64,000 bases of DNA, taken from Paenibacillus sp. BK033. Its GTDB lineage: Bacteria > Bacillota > Bacilli > Paenibacillales > Paenibacillaceae. This document shows positions 26,878 to 36,266 of this stretch, one piece after another. Both the position numbers and the translations under genes were made by a program. The stretch covers positions 1,240,001-1,304,000 of the forward strand of contig NZ_SLVP01000001.1 of assembly GCF_004345425.1 (NCBI RefSeq), read 5' to 3'. The notes below the pieces were generated by a model, which ran no database searches, had not been told where the DNA came from, and saw nothing but the letters and a program-made list of their open reading frames with translations. The first letter of the stretch is position 1, and each line of letters starts with the position of its first letter.

Positions 26878-26962
26878 GTTTTGGGGCATGTCTTAATTTG
26901 CCCATTCCGAGCATATACTGTACAAGGTGAGGGCTGACGATAGGAAAGGAGCAGCGAAAGAC

Positions 26963-28144
26963 GTGATAGGAAGACAGCTTCGCCGGATAGGAATCGCCTT
27001 AGGGGCAGCAAGTTTGATCTGGGGGACAAGCTTTACGGCATTCGTGCACGCGGCGCCGAAACCTTACCATACAAGCGCGAATGCTTCTGCGCTGGTTGAT
27101 GTGAAATCGGGGAGAATTCTGTACAGCGAAAATGGAGACCAATCGATGCGGATTGCCAGTCTCACGAAAATCATGACCGCAATCGTCGCAATCGAGCACG
27201 GTAAGCTGTCGGATCAAGTGAAGACGAGCAGCAGAGCGGTAGGCAAAGAGGGCTCTTCCATTTATCTGCAGCTGGGGGAGGAAATGACCCTTCTCAATAT
27301 GCTATACGGACTTATGCTGCGTTCGGGCAATGATGCGGCAACGGCAATCGCCGAGCATGTAGGGGGCTCGGAGGAAGGCTTTGTCCACCTCATGAACGAG
27401 AAAGCCGAGATGCTTGGTTTAACCCATACCCAATTCCAAAACCCGCATGGCCTTGATGTAGACGGACATTACTCGTCTGCCAACGACCTTGCGAAACTGA
27501 CGGCATACGCGCTTCGGAATCCGGTATTTGCCGAAATCGTGAGCACGAAGGTCAAAAGTGTTCCGAATCCTCATGAGAAATGGCAATACAGCTGGACCAA
27601 CAAGAACAAAATGCTGGCTATGTACGAAGGTGCGGATGGCGTTAAGACCGGTTATACCAAAAAAGCGCTGCGCTGTCTGGTCAGCTCGGCGACGAAAAAC
27701 GGTCAGCAGCTGGCTGCGGTTACATTGAACGACCGGGATGACTGGATCGATCACCGTCACATGCTTGATTGGGGCTTTAAGCATTATCCGCTGGTGGAAG
27801 TGGCAAGCAAGGGTCAGACGATTGCCGGATATCCGTTAGCGGTGGGGAATTCCTTCTATTATCCGCTAGCCGAAGAGGAACGGGGCAGTCTGCAATCAAG
27901 GCTGGTCGTTCTTGATATGGCTACGATGAACTATAAGCTTGGGGAACGCGGTGCGCTTGAATGGTATTTGAACGGTCAGAAAATCGGATCCATTCCTGTT
28001 TACGATATCGGCAGTGCCAGAATGAGCTTGCCGGAACGCAAGCCGCAGTCGGATGCCGCATTGCTTCTCGATTACAAAAAAGCTTCCAGAGAGCATGAAA
28101 GCTTCATCCATTCGATAACTGCTGTTATCGGTGCACTATTTTGA
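26963..28144 (+). CDS. dacB: Sporulation D-Ala-D-Ala carboxypeptidase DacB
   Basis: A 393-residue penicillin-binding protein (PBP5*) that limits peptide cross-linking in the spore cortex, made in the mother cell. It has a signal peptide (cut near HAAPKP, residue 30), Ser66-x-x-Lys69 (SLTK), Ser121-Gly-Asn and Lys228-Thr-Gly. The start is GTG 26963 with AAAGGAG 11 nt upstream; a GTG at 26927 has no ribosome binding site and overlaps the apparent promoter. CATATACT at 26913-26920 resembles a sigma-E -10. It heads dacB-spmA-spmB as in B. subtilis. Confidence 0.92.
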   Translation: MIGRQLRRIGIALGAASLIWGTSFTAFVHAAPKPYHTSANASALVDVKSGRILYSENGDQSMRIASLTKIMTAIVAIEHGKLSDQVKTSSRAVGKEGSSIYLQLGEEMTLLNMLYGLMLRSGNDAATAIAEHVGGSEEGFVHLMNEKAEMLGLTHTQFQNPHGLDVDGHYSSANDLAKLTAYALRNPVFAEIVSTKVKSVPNPHEKWQYSWTNKNKMLAMYEGADGVKTGYTKKALRCLVSSATKNGQQLAAVTLNDRDDWIDHRHMLDWGFKHYPLVEVASKGQTIAGYPLAVGNSFYYPLAEEERGSLQSRLVVLDMATMNYKLGERGALEWYLNGQKIGSIPVYDIGSARMSLPERKPQSDAALLLDYKKASREHESFIHSITAVIGALF

Positions 28145-28242
28145 AATACAGGCTTGTTTATTGCTTGTATTTCGCATGCGAAACGGATGCTCATCCTTAA
28201 GCAACCGTTTACGCTTGGCTAATCGGGGGAGGTAAGCCAATT

Positions 28243-28941
28243 ATGGTGAACTGGATATGGTTGTTTTTTATTGTTATAAGCGTGGCTGTGGCGGCTATGA
28301 ACGGTCGGATCGATGCGGTAACGCAGGCGGCGTTTGATGGCGCGAAATCCGGTGTTACCATCAGCTTCGGCCTCATTAGCATTATGGTATTCTGGCTGGG
28401 GATGATGCGGATTGCGGAGGATGCCGGAGTGCTCAGAAAGATGGCCAAGCTGTTAAGTCCCGTCGTGCGGTGGCTGTTCCCGGACGTTCCGGCCAATCAC
28501 CCCGCAATGGGCTATATCATGAGCAATCTGAGCGCCAATCTGTTCGGCTTGGGAAACGCCGCCACTCCAATGGGGATTAAGGCGATGCAGGAGCTGCAAA
28601 AGCTTAATCCCGATCAAGAGACGGCAACGCCGGCGATGTGCACGCTGCTGGCGTTAAATACGTCCAGCATTACGCTTGTACCTACGACTTTAATTGCAAT
28701 CCGGATGAATTACGGTTCCGCAAACCCTGCGGAAATCGTTGGCACCACTCTTGCGGCAACCTTTGTTGCGACGGGTGCCGCTATTCTCGCGGACCGATGG
28801 TACCGGAGGAGGTCAGGGCCGCCTCCGGCGAATAAATTGACTTCGGGTCACGCATCCGGCAAGGCATTGCCGGCTCATACCGCAATGGATCCTCCAGTGT
28901 CGGCCGTCTCAACGGTAAAGGGAGGTGGCGATTTTGTTTGA
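28243..28941 (+). CDS. spmA: Spore maturation protein A
   Basis: A 232-residue membrane protein related to nucleoside-recognition (Gate) domain transporters; with SpmB it supports spore core dehydration. Key stretches are GVTISFGLISIMVFWLGMM and MSNLSANLFGLGNAATPMGI, then LLALNTSSITLVPTTLIA. The C-terminal 40 residues form an extended Pro/Ala/Ser tail not seen in the compact B. subtilis protein. GGGGGAGG precedes the ATG. A hairpin AAACGG / CCGTTT lies at 28179-28211 in the leader. Confidence 0.93.
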   Translation: MVNWIWLFFIVISVAVAAMNGRIDAVTQAAFDGAKSGVTISFGLISIMVFWLGMMRIAEDAGVLRKMAKLLSPVVRWLFPDVPANHPAMGYIMSNLSANLFGLGNAATPMGIKAMQELQKLNPDQETATPAMCTLLALNTSSITLVPTTLIAIRMNYGSANPAEIVGTTLAATFVATGAAILADRWYRRRSGPPPANKLTSGHASGKALPAHTAMDPPVSAVSTVKGGGDFV

Positions 28942-29467
28942 GTTGTTTACCCGCGTTTCGGCTTGGCTTATTCCCGCCATTATCGTATTTATACCTTTAT
29001 ATGCGGCATTTCGGAAAGTCCCTGTATACGAAACTTTTATTGAAGGCGCAAAAGACGGCTTTGGCACTGCGATTAACATCATTCCCTCGCTGGTTGGCAT
29101 GATGGTGGCGATCAGTATGTTCCGCGCCTCCGGTGCGATGGATATGATGCTTGGCGCGGTGCGCCCCTTGTTTGATTGGCTTAGCATTCCGACGGAAGTG
29201 CTGCCGCTTGGCATACTGCGGCCGCTTACTGGAGCGGGATCGCTTGCATTTACGGCCGATCTTATTGCCACGCATGGGCCGGATTCCATGATTGGCCGTA
29301 TTGCGTCAACGATTCAAGGCAGCACGGATACTACGCTGTACGTGCTGACGGTATATTTTGGCGCGGTGGGTATCCGCAAGACCAAATATGCGCTTAAAGT
29401 AGGCTTATTCTCGGATTTAGTCGGATTTTTGGCTGCAATCATGATCTGCATGTACATATTCAAGTAG
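28934..29467 (+). CDS. spmB: Spore maturation protein B
   Basis: A 177-residue membrane partner of SpmA with the Gate-domain pattern (PVYETFIEGAKDGFGTAI, IPSLVGMMVAISMFRASGA, GSLAFTADLIATHGPDS). The TTG at 28934 is taken as start because GGGAGG ends 8 nt before it; the GTG at 28925 overlaps that site. It overlaps spmA by 8 nt. Confidence 0.92.
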   Translation: MFELFTRVSAWLIPAIIVFIPLYAAFRKVPVYETFIEGAKDGFGTAINIIPSLVGMMVAISMFRASGAMDMMLGAVRPLFDWLSIPTEVLPLGILRPLTGAGSLAFTADLIATHGPDSMIGRIASTIQGSTDTTLYVLTVYFGAVGIRKTKYALKVGLFSDLVGFLAAIMICMYIFK

Positions 29468-29522
29468 CCCGCGCTTGTGCTTTCTCTTCCATATCGTTAT
29501 GATGGAGGTTGAGGTGAAAGCA

Positions 29523-30266
29523 TTGGAACGTTTACAGAAAATATTAGCGCAAGCGGGCGTCGCATCCCGTCGAAAATGCGAAGAGCTTATTCTGGCCGGT
29601 GCCGTAGAGGTCAACGGCGAGAAAGTGACCACGCTTGGGGTAAAAGCGGATCCGGCATCGGATGAAATTACGGTGAACGGCAAGCCGATCCGCAGTGAGA
29701 AAAAGATCTATTTGATGCTGAATAAGCCAAGAGGTGTCATCACAAGCGCCAAGGATCCGCAAGGGCGCAAAGTGGTGGCTGATTTTTTGCCCGGCATTAG
29801 AGAGCGCGTGTATCCGGTCGGTCGATTGGACTACGATACGGAAGGGCTGCTGCTTCTTACGAATGACGGGGAGTTCGCCAATCTGCTCACGCATCCGAGC
29901 CATCACGTGCCCAAGACCTATTACGCAACCGTAAAAGGCGTACCGCACGGATCGCTTCTCGATCAGCTGAAGAAGGGCGTTATGCTGGAGGACGGCATGA
30001 CCGCGCCAGCGGAGGTCGAATACCAGGATATCGACGAAGAAAAAAATATGTCGACGATCCGCATTACCATTTACGAAGGACGCAACCGGCAGGTGCGCCG
30101 CATGTTTGATGCGATCAAGCATCCGGTGCTCAAGCTGAGACGCGTGAAATTCGGCGAGCTTGGACTGCGCACGCTGGCGAGAGGACAGTTCAGACACCTT
30201 ACTCCGGTTGAGGTTAAGGAGCTTCGGGACCAGGCGCGCAAGACACATAAAGTTCATAAAAAGTAA
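29523..30266 (+). CDS. rluB: Ribosomal large-subunit pseudouridine synthase B
   Basis: A 247-residue RsuA/RluB-family enzyme that makes a pseudouridine in 23S rRNA (position 2605 in E. coli numbering). An N-terminal S4 RNA-binding domain (LQKILAQAGVASRRKCEELI) is followed by the catalytic domain with GRLDYDTEGLLLLTNDG, where the first Asp is the catalytic residue, and RNRQVRRMFDA. The TTG start gives the conserved MERLQKILAQAG N-terminus with AGGTG 7 nt upstream. Confidence 0.94.
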   Translation: MERLQKILAQAGVASRRKCEELILAGAVEVNGEKVTTLGVKADPASDEITVNGKPIRSEKKIYLMLNKPRGVITSAKDPQGRKVVADFLPGIRERVYPVGRLDYDTEGLLLLTNDGEFANLLTHPSHHVPKTYYATVKGVPHGSLLDQLKKGVMLEDGMTAPAEVEYQDIDEEKNMSTIRITIYEGRNRQVRRMFDAIKHPVLKLRRVKFGELGLRTLARGQFRHLTPVEVKELRDQARKTHKVHKK

Positions 30267-30268
30267 AC

Positions 30269-30298
30269 GGCGGCAGCGGTTATTGCCGCCCATTTTTC
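30269..30298 (+). terminator. Intrinsic terminator after rluB
   Basis: Stem GGCGGCA / TGCCGCC with an 8-nt loop and a CATTTTT tail. A TATAAT at 30301-30306 just downstream may be the -10 of the res operon. Confidence 0.85.
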
Positions 30299-30357
30299 GT
30301 TATAATGAGTGTATTATTAGCTGACATCAATGGTGAAATGTAGGTGATGGGACGGGA

Positions 30358-30885
30358 ATGGGCAAGTATCGAAAAACGGTGCAAGTTGTCATTCTGCTGG
30401 CCGTGCTTGTTGTAGGCGGATATGCCATAGGCAATACCCTATTCGCCGCTAAGGACGAGGGAATTCCGAAAATCGGGGAACAGCCGCCTGATTTTACGCT
30501 GTCCGATTTGCAGGGCAATACGCACAATCTTTCCGATTATAAAGGCAAGGCCGTTGTCATTAACTTCTGGGGGAGCTTCTGCCCGCCTTGCGTGAAGGAG
30601 ATGCCGGAGTTCGAGCGCCAGTTCGAGAAATGGAAGGACTCGGGTCTCGAGGTGCTTGCGATTAACCTAAGCGAAGATACGCTTACGGTTAACAACTTCG
30701 TTCGAAGATTTGATCTGAGTTATCCGATATTGCGCGACGTGAACCGAAAGACGGAGCGGAAATACGGGCTGGAATCTTACCCGACAACCTTTTTTGTCAA
30801 GCCGGACGGGACCATTCTGGATGTATTTGTAGGCGGGATGAGCGAGCAGGACATCGATTCCCGCGTAGACAAACTGCTGCAGTAA
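30358..30885 (+). CDS. resA: Thiol-disulfide oxidoreductase ResA
   Basis: A 175-residue membrane-anchored thioredoxin-fold protein that reduces the haem-binding cysteines of apocytochrome c outside the membrane. An N-terminal anchor (about 9-26) is followed by the active site Cys75-Pro-Pro-Cys78 in WGSFCPPC; the usual ResA motif is CEPC, so the middle residue differs. Pro in YPTTFFV is the conserved cis-proline. First gene of resABCDE. Confidence 0.92.
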   Translation: MGKYRKTVQVVILLAVLVVGGYAIGNTLFAAKDEGIPKIGEQPPDFTLSDLQGNTHNLSDYKGKAVVINFWGSFCPPCVKEMPEFERQFEKWKDSGLEVLAINLSEDTLTVNNFVRRFDLSYPILRDVNRKTERKYGLESYPTTFFVKPDGTILDVFVGGMSEQDIDSRVDKLLQ

Positions 30886-30906
30886 AGCTGACTAGGAGGT
30901 TTCACG

Positions 30907-32574
30907 GTGTTATCGCTACATAACACGAAATGCGAATGCGGGCATCAGAATGCGGTTGGAACGGTCTTGTGCGAGAGCTGCGGCAAGCCGCTTATGGAAG
31001 ACGTCGAGAGCGATGCCCCTCTTGAAATGCGTTACGACGGCGTTGCGCGCCGGTCGCAGAAGAGTAATCCGAATCCGATAGATAAAATTTGGAATTTCTT
31101 CTCTTCCGTCAAAATCGCCGTCTACTTAATCGTCATTACGCTGGTAACGGCTATGTTTGGCACGATCTACCCGCAGGAAGGGTCTTTCCTGAACAATTTC
31201 AAGCCTTCCGTCTATTACGAGGAAACCTACGGGCTGCCCGGCAAGATTTATTATAAGCTAGGCTTGTCTCATACATACGATTCTTGGTGGTTTATTACGC
31301 TGCTGGTTATGATCGGCACGTCATTGGTCATTTGCAGTCTCGACCGCGTGCTGCCGCTGTATAGAGCTTTAAGCAAGCAGCAAATCCGCAAGCACCTGCA
31401 CTTTATTAGGAGGCAGAAGGCGGTATACAACGGTCAGGTCGAAGGCGACGCGGAGGAATGGGTCAAGCAGTTCTCCGCGCATTTGAGGAAAAAACGCTAC
31501 AAGATACACACGGACGGTACGGCCATGCTTGCCGAGAAGAACCGGTTCAGCCGCTGGGGTCCGTATATTAATCACATCGGTCTCATCCTGTTCCTGCTGG
31601 CTATTCTTGCCCGGAGTCTCCCGGGCTGGCAAATGGACAGTTACGTAAGCGTTCCGGACGGCGATACGGTACAGATCGAGGGAACGAACTATTTCGTGAA
31701 AAACGAGAAGTTCACCGTCGAATATTACACGGACGACGAGCTTCCGCCGGAGCTCAAAGGAACGATCCGTGCAAAGCGATACGAGACAAAGGCTGTATTA
31801 TACAAGTGCACGGACAATTGCGGAGACCATGCAGAGGGAGAGCCTGTTCTGAAGCAAGTAAAGGAACAGGATATTCTCGTGAATCATCCGCTCAAGTACG
31901 ACGGTCTAAAGCTCTATCAATTCGACTATGACGTAACGCCTAAGCTGAAGAGCGTAAGTCCCGTCCTCGTGAATAAGGAAACGGGCGAATCTTACGGACC
32001 TTTTGAGCTGCCGATGAAGGATGCGCCGCTGGATTATTCGCTTGGACCTTACAAAATGAAGCTGGCCGCCAATTATATGGAATTCGGCATCGGGGAAGAC
32101 GGGGAGCCCGTTACGCTCAGCCGCGATCCGAATGCGCCTGCTTTTATCTTCTTGATTACGGGTCCCGGCTTGCCGGAGAAAGGCCAGCCTTATATCTATT
32201 TCCCGATGCAAAAGGACAAAGAAAAGTTTGATCAGGACAAGCTTAATGCTTCCATTTCGGACAAACTGGAGATCAAGGTAAACGGCATGGAAAATGTTCA
32301 TTTCGCCGAGGCTTCCACCTATTTGAACGTCCGCAAAGACAAGGCTTTGACTTATGTCTGGTATGGCGCCGCCATTTCGATGCTTGGCTTGCTGCTCGGC
32401 TCTTATTGGCAGCACCGGCGGATCTGGCTTCGCGTTGACGACGGCAAGCTGTCGCTTGGCGCTCATACTAACAAAAACTGGTACGGCATGAGAGCAGACG
32501 TGGCTTACGCGCTCCGGAAATCCGGAATTGACGTAGATCCGAAGTCGCTCGATAACGGAGGGAATAACGCGTGA
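30907..32574 (+). CDS. resB: Cytochrome c biogenesis protein ResB
   Basis: A 555-residue System II haem-handling membrane protein. It has membrane segments near residues 69-90, 124-145, 217-236 and 475-495 and a large extracytoplasmic domain between the last two, as the family requires. Unusually visible is an N-terminal zinc-ribbon-like CECGHQNAVGTVLCESCG (residues 9-26). The GTG start has GGAGG about 8 nt upstream. It overlaps resC by 4 nt. Confidence 0.93.
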   Translation: MLSLHNTKCECGHQNAVGTVLCESCGKPLMEDVESDAPLEMRYDGVARRSQKSNPNPIDKIWNFFSSVKIAVYLIVITLVTAMFGTIYPQEGSFLNNFKPSVYYEETYGLPGKIYYKLGLSHTYDSWWFITLLVMIGTSLVICSLDRVLPLYRALSKQQIRKHLHFIRRQKAVYNGQVEGDAEEWVKQFSAHLRKKRYKIHTDGTAMLAEKNRFSRWGPYINHIGLILFLLAILARSLPGWQMDSYVSVPDGDTVQIEGTNYFVKNEKFTVEYYTDDELPPELKGTIRAKRYETKAVLYKCTDNCGDHAEGEPVLKQVKEQDILVNHPLKYDGLKLYQFDYDVTPKLKSVSPVLVNKETGESYGPFELPMKDAPLDYSLGPYKMKLAANYMEFGIGEDGEPVTLSRDPNAPAFIFLITGPGLPEKGQPYIYFPMQKDKEKFDQDKLNASISDKLEIKVNGMENVHFAEASTYLNVRKDKALTYVWYGAAISMLGLLLGSYWQHRRIWLRVDDGKLSLGAHTNKNWYGMRADVAYALRKSGIDVDPKSLDNGGNNA

Positions 32575-33830
32575 GTTATGTCGATTTCAGCAGCGATGCC
32601 TTCATCGCCGCCTTCTTCCTGTATTGCTTTGCATTCCTATTCTATGTGGTAACGATTGCAGGGAAAAAGTGGAGCAATCGTGATCCAATCAAGCATGAAC
32701 AGCGCTGGTCGCGAATCTCGTTCGTTACCTCGACGCTTGGCCTTATAGCTCATCTGACCTTCTTCTTTACGCGTTGGATCGGAAGCGGCCAAATCCCGAC
32801 AAGCAACATGTACGAGTTCATTACCTTCCTTGGCATGGCTATAATGATCGCGTTTACAATCGTATATGCGATCTACCGCAAACCGCTGCTCGGAATGTTC
32901 GCTCTGCCGCTTGTTGTCCTGGTTGTTGCCTACGCATCCGTCTTCCCGCAGGAAGTGCAGCCGCTTATTCCGGCGCTAAGCTCGATCTGGCTGAAAGTCC
33001 ACGTAACGACGGCGGCGCTAGGCGAAGCCTTCTTCGCTGTAGGATTTGCGGCCGGTCTGATGTACCTGCTCCGCGTGGTGGATTTCAAGCAGACCTCAAA
33101 GGAAGCTAAACGGGATCAGTTTTGGGTAGAATTCTCTTTATATACGATTGTCCTTGTAATAGGCTTCATTGCGATCGTGTTTATTTTCAGAGGGGCTGGA
33201 TACGAGGCGAAGTTTACTCAAGAAAACGTGACCATCGACAGCAAAGGCGTGGATCATTCCTCGACCGATACGGCGGAATATACGCTGCCCCCAATCGTGA
33301 AGCCTTATAACAGCAAGGCTGAACATATGGATTCCTTCCTCGGCATGGACAAGCCGCTGTTTGAGGCGCCAAGCTGGATGAACGGCGTTAACGCCGGGCG
33401 CAAGCTGAATACGGTTATCTGGTCGGTAATTGCGGGCTCGATTCTTTACGGCCTTATTCGTCTCTTGTTCCGCAAACGGATCGGAGCGGTTATTCATCCG
33501 CTTATGGAAGATATTGATCCGGACGATCTCGACGAGATCAGCTACCGGGCAATCGCAATCGGCTTCCCTGTCTTTACGCTAGGCGCGCTTATTTTCGCCA
33601 TGATTTGGGCGAATATTGCCTGGGGCCGCTTCTGGGGCTGGGATCCGAAGGAAGTCTGGGCGCTTATCTCCTGGCTGTATTACAGTGCTTATCTGCACTT
33701 CCGTTTATCGCGCGGCTGGCAGGGCAAACGCTCTTCTTGGCTCGCGGTTATCGGCTTTGTCGTTATTCTATTCACACTGGTTGGGGTTAACCTTGTCATC
33801 GCTGGTTTACACTCCTACGCAGGCGTATAA
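32571..33830 (+). CDS. resC: Cytochrome c biogenesis protein ResC (CcsA/CcsB family)
   Basis: A 419-residue polytopic protein that with ResB forms the System II cytochrome c synthase. The haem-binding WWD-type segment is WGRFWGWDPKEVWAL near residue 343, flanked by conserved histidines on either side (about residues 143 and 409). An insert of about 50 residues between membrane segments (around 220-275) is soluble and low in conservation. GTG start overlaps the resB stop. Confidence 0.93.
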   Translation: MSYVDFSSDAFIAAFFLYCFAFLFYVVTIAGKKWSNRDPIKHEQRWSRISFVTSTLGLIAHLTFFFTRWIGSGQIPTSNMYEFITFLGMAIMIAFTIVYAIYRKPLLGMFALPLVVLVVAYASVFPQEVQPLIPALSSIWLKVHVTTAALGEAFFAVGFAAGLMYLLRVVDFKQTSKEAKRDQFWVEFSLYTIVLVIGFIAIVFIFRGAGYEAKFTQENVTIDSKGVDHSSTDTAEYTLPPIVKPYNSKAEHMDSFLGMDKPLFEAPSWMNGVNAGRKLNTVIWSVIAGSILYGLIRLLFRKRIGAVIHPLMEDIDPDDLDEISYRAIAIGFPVFTLGALIFAMIWANIAWGRFWGWDPKEVWALISWLYYSAYLHFRLSRGWQGKRSSWLAVIGFVVILFTLVGVNLVIAGLHSYAGV

Positions 33831-33869
33831 TAAGTCTTATGAAATTTGTTTTGAAAGGAGCAACACCGC

Positions 33870-34586
33870 ATGTCCGACTATGCAAGCCGTATTCTTGTGG
33901 TAGACGACGAGGAACGGATTCGTCGTTTGCTGAAAATGTATTTGGAGAAGGAAGGCTATTTAATCGATGAAGCGGAAGACGGTGAGACGGCGCTTCGGCT
34001 GGCTACTGTAACCGATTATGCGCTTATTCTGCTCGATGTCATGCTTCCTGGCATTGACGGCGTGGAGGTGTGCTCCCGTTTGCGGCAAGTAAAGGCAACG
34101 CCGGTTATTATGCTGACAGCCAAAGGGGAAGAGATGAACCGGGTGCAAGGATTTGAAGTTGGCGCCGACGACTATGTCGTGAAGCCGTTTAGTCCTCGCG
34201 AGGTCATCTACCGGGTGAAGGCGATTTTGCGCCGATCGTCAGCGACGGCCTTTTTGACCAAAGAAGTAAATTCGAGCAATAACATCGTATTTCCCCATCT
34301 GGTTATCGAGCATGATGCGCACCGCGTATCGGCCGGTGGACAAGAAGTAAGCTTAACGCCTAAGGAATATGAATTGCTTCATTACTTGGCCGTATCGCCG
34401 GACAAAGTATTTTCGCGGGAAGAGCTGCTGAAGGATGTCTGGAATTATGAGTTCTTCGGCGATCTTCGGACCGTAGATACGCATGTGAAGCGCCTACGCG
34501 AGAAGCTGAACAAAGTATCGCCCGACGCGGCTTCGATGATTACCACGGTATGGGGCGTGGGATACAAGCTCGAGGTGCCGAAGTAA
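33870..34586 (+). CDS. resD: Response regulator ResD
   Basis: A 238-residue OmpR/PhoB-family regulator of aerobic and anaerobic respiration genes. The receiver domain has the acidic pocket DDEE (12-15), phosphoacceptor Asp56 (ILLDVMLPG) and Lys in VVKPFSPRE; the winged-helix output domain contains LTPKEYELLHYLA and VDTHVKRLREKL. AAAGGAG lies 9 nt before ATG. Its stop overlaps the resE start by 1 nt. Confidence 0.95.
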   Translation: MSDYASRILVVDDEERIRRLLKMYLEKEGYLIDEAEDGETALRLATVTDYALILLDVMLPGIDGVEVCSRLRQVKATPVIMLTAKGEEMNRVQGFEVGADDYVVKPFSPREVIYRVKAILRRSSATAFLTKEVNSSNNIVFPHLVIEHDAHRVSAGGQEVSLTPKEYELLHYLAVSPDKVFSREELLKDVWNYEFFGDLRTVDTHVKRLREKLNKVSPDAASMITTVWGVGYKLEVPK

Positions 34587-36046
34587 TGAGGCTGCTGAAG
34601 CGCTGGGGGCATTTCGCCCTGCATACCGTTGTAGGGAAGCTATGGTGGACGATTATGTTTCTCGTCGCCCTTGTCCTTGTGATTCTCGGGACGTTCCTGC
34701 TTCAGTATATCGATATTGCTTTTAAAGACTCCCAGCATCAGATCAAGGTGCTGTTTATCGTGGTAGCCATTCTTGGCTTTCTGCTATCTACTTTCTTCGC
34801 TTTCTTCTTGTCGTCGAGGATTCAACAGCCTTTGCTTCAGTTGAAGAGAGCGGCGGATTCCATCGCCGGAGGCAATTATAAGACGAGGGTACAAATCCGG
34901 TCCTCGGACGAGATTGGGGATCTGGCCAAAACCTTTAACCATATGACCGAGCAGTTAGGTACGCTGATCGATGATTTGAATCACGAAAAGGAGCATCTGT
35001 CCAGCATCCTGAGGAGTATGGGGGATTCCGTTATCACGTTCGACGCCGATGGGGAGGTCATTCTGACAAACCCGCCGGGTCATATGCTGGTAAGCCGGTG
35101 GTCCGATCTGGAGATGGACATGGATTGGGAAGAGGAAGAAGCTCCGCCGTTCCTCAGCGTTCCAGGGCCTCTTCGAGACACGTTTGAGCGCGTTATGCAG
35201 TCCGGACGCGACTGTACGAATAAAGTACAGGTTCTTAACAATGCATGGTCCGTTGTCATGGCCCCTCTGCAAAATGACGGGGTTGTCCGCGGGGCGGTTG
35301 CCGTTATCCGGAATGTGACGGAGGAGCATAAACTCGAGAAGCTGCGCAGGGATTTTGTCGCGAATGTCTCGCACGAAATTCGGACACCACTCTCCATGCT
35401 GCAGGGCTACAGCGAAGCGCTGCTCGATGATATCGTTGCTTCGCCGGAAGAGAGGAAAGAGCTCGTCCAGGTTATCTACGATGAGTCGCTTCGGATGGGC
35501 AGACTGGTCAACGACTTTCTGGACATGGCCCGGATGGAAGCCGGTCATGTGGAGCTCAGTCTTCAGGAATTCGATCTGCGCAATGTCATCCGCCGGGTTC
35601 ACCGAAAGTTCCAGGTGTATGCAAAAGAGCGGGACGTCAGCTTGATTGCGGATCTCCCGGATACACCACTTGCCGTACGAGAAGCGGATGAAGACCGTAT
35701 CGAGCAGGTACTGACGAATCTGATGGATAATGCGCTTCGTCATACGCCGGCGGGCAAATCCATTAAGATTGCCGGTCAGCTGGCGACGATCAACAACCTG
35801 AAGTTCGTTAAGCTGATTGTAGCGGATGAAGGACAAGGTATTCCAAGCGAGGATGTGCCTTATATCTTCGAACGGTTCTACAAAGCCGACAAGGCCCGCA
35901 AACGCGGTGCCTCGGGCGGAACTGGACTGGGACTAGCTATCGTCAAAAACATTATTACGCAGCATAACGGCCGCATTGAGGTCGACAGCGTCCTTGGAAA
36001 AGGCACGACGTTCACCTTGCTGCTGCCTGTCGAATCGAATCAATAG
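34586..36046 (+). CDS. resE: Sensor histidine kinase ResE
   Basis: A 486-residue kinase. Two membrane segments (about 21-40 and 55-78) enclose only a short external loop, which differs from the larger extracytoplasmic region of many sensors. HAMP covers about 78-130, PAS about 133-245, the HisKA domain has His263 (VSHEIRTPLS), and the ATPase domain shows LMDNALRHTP, DEGQGIP and GTGLGLAIVKNI. The ATG overlaps the resD stop. The signal is likely cytoplasmic or membrane redox state via the PAS domain. Confidence 0.94.
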   Translation: MRLLKRWGHFALHTVVGKLWWTIMFLVALVLVILGTFLLQYIDIAFKDSQHQIKVLFIVVAILGFLLSTFFAFFLSSRIQQPLLQLKRAADSIAGGNYKTRVQIRSSDEIGDLAKTFNHMTEQLGTLIDDLNHEKEHLSSILRSMGDSVITFDADGEVILTNPPGHMLVSRWSDLEMDMDWEEEEAPPFLSVPGPLRDTFERVMQSGRDCTNKVQVLNNAWSVVMAPLQNDGVVRGAVAVIRNVTEEHKLEKLRRDFVANVSHEIRTPLSMLQGYSEALLDDIVASPEERKELVQVIYDESLRMGRLVNDFLDMARMEAGHVELSLQEFDLRNVIRRVHRKFQVYAKERDVSLIADLPDTPLAVREADEDRIEQVLTNLMDNALRHTPAGKSIKIAGQLATINNLKFVKLIVADEGQGIPSEDVPYIFERFYKADKARKRGASGGTGLGLAIVKNIITQHNGRIEVDSVLGKGTTFTLLLPVESNQ

Positions 36047-36053
36047 ATGTCAA

Positions 36054-36080
36054 TACGCTCCCTTCGGGGAGCGTTTTTTT
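36054..36080 (+). terminator. Intrinsic terminator of the res operon
   Basis: Stem ACGCTCC / GGAGCGT with a CTTCGG-type loop, then seven Ts. Confidence 0.95.
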
Positions 36081-36266
36081 GTTGAATGAGGGGGATTAAT
36101 CTTGTTGTTCGTGGAACATGGCGTGGTTTTTGTTGTTTCGCGGCGGATTGCTTGGTACGCATCGGGCAATGGACGCGAGAAAGGCGGGCACTGCGCTCCG
36201 GGAAGAGCGTTCCCCCCTCACCCCTCGCGAGCCCCTTGGCCGTGCGCGCTTCGCGCCACGCCATGC
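36081..36266. other. Intergenic region without a recognisable gene
   Basis: About 190 bp between the res terminator and a convergent gene. It is rich in G+C in its right half (GAAGAGCGTTCCCCCCTCACC and GCGCGCTTCGCGCCACGCC) and shows only short palindromes. Short open frames cross it on both strands without ribosome binding sites. Confidence 0.6.
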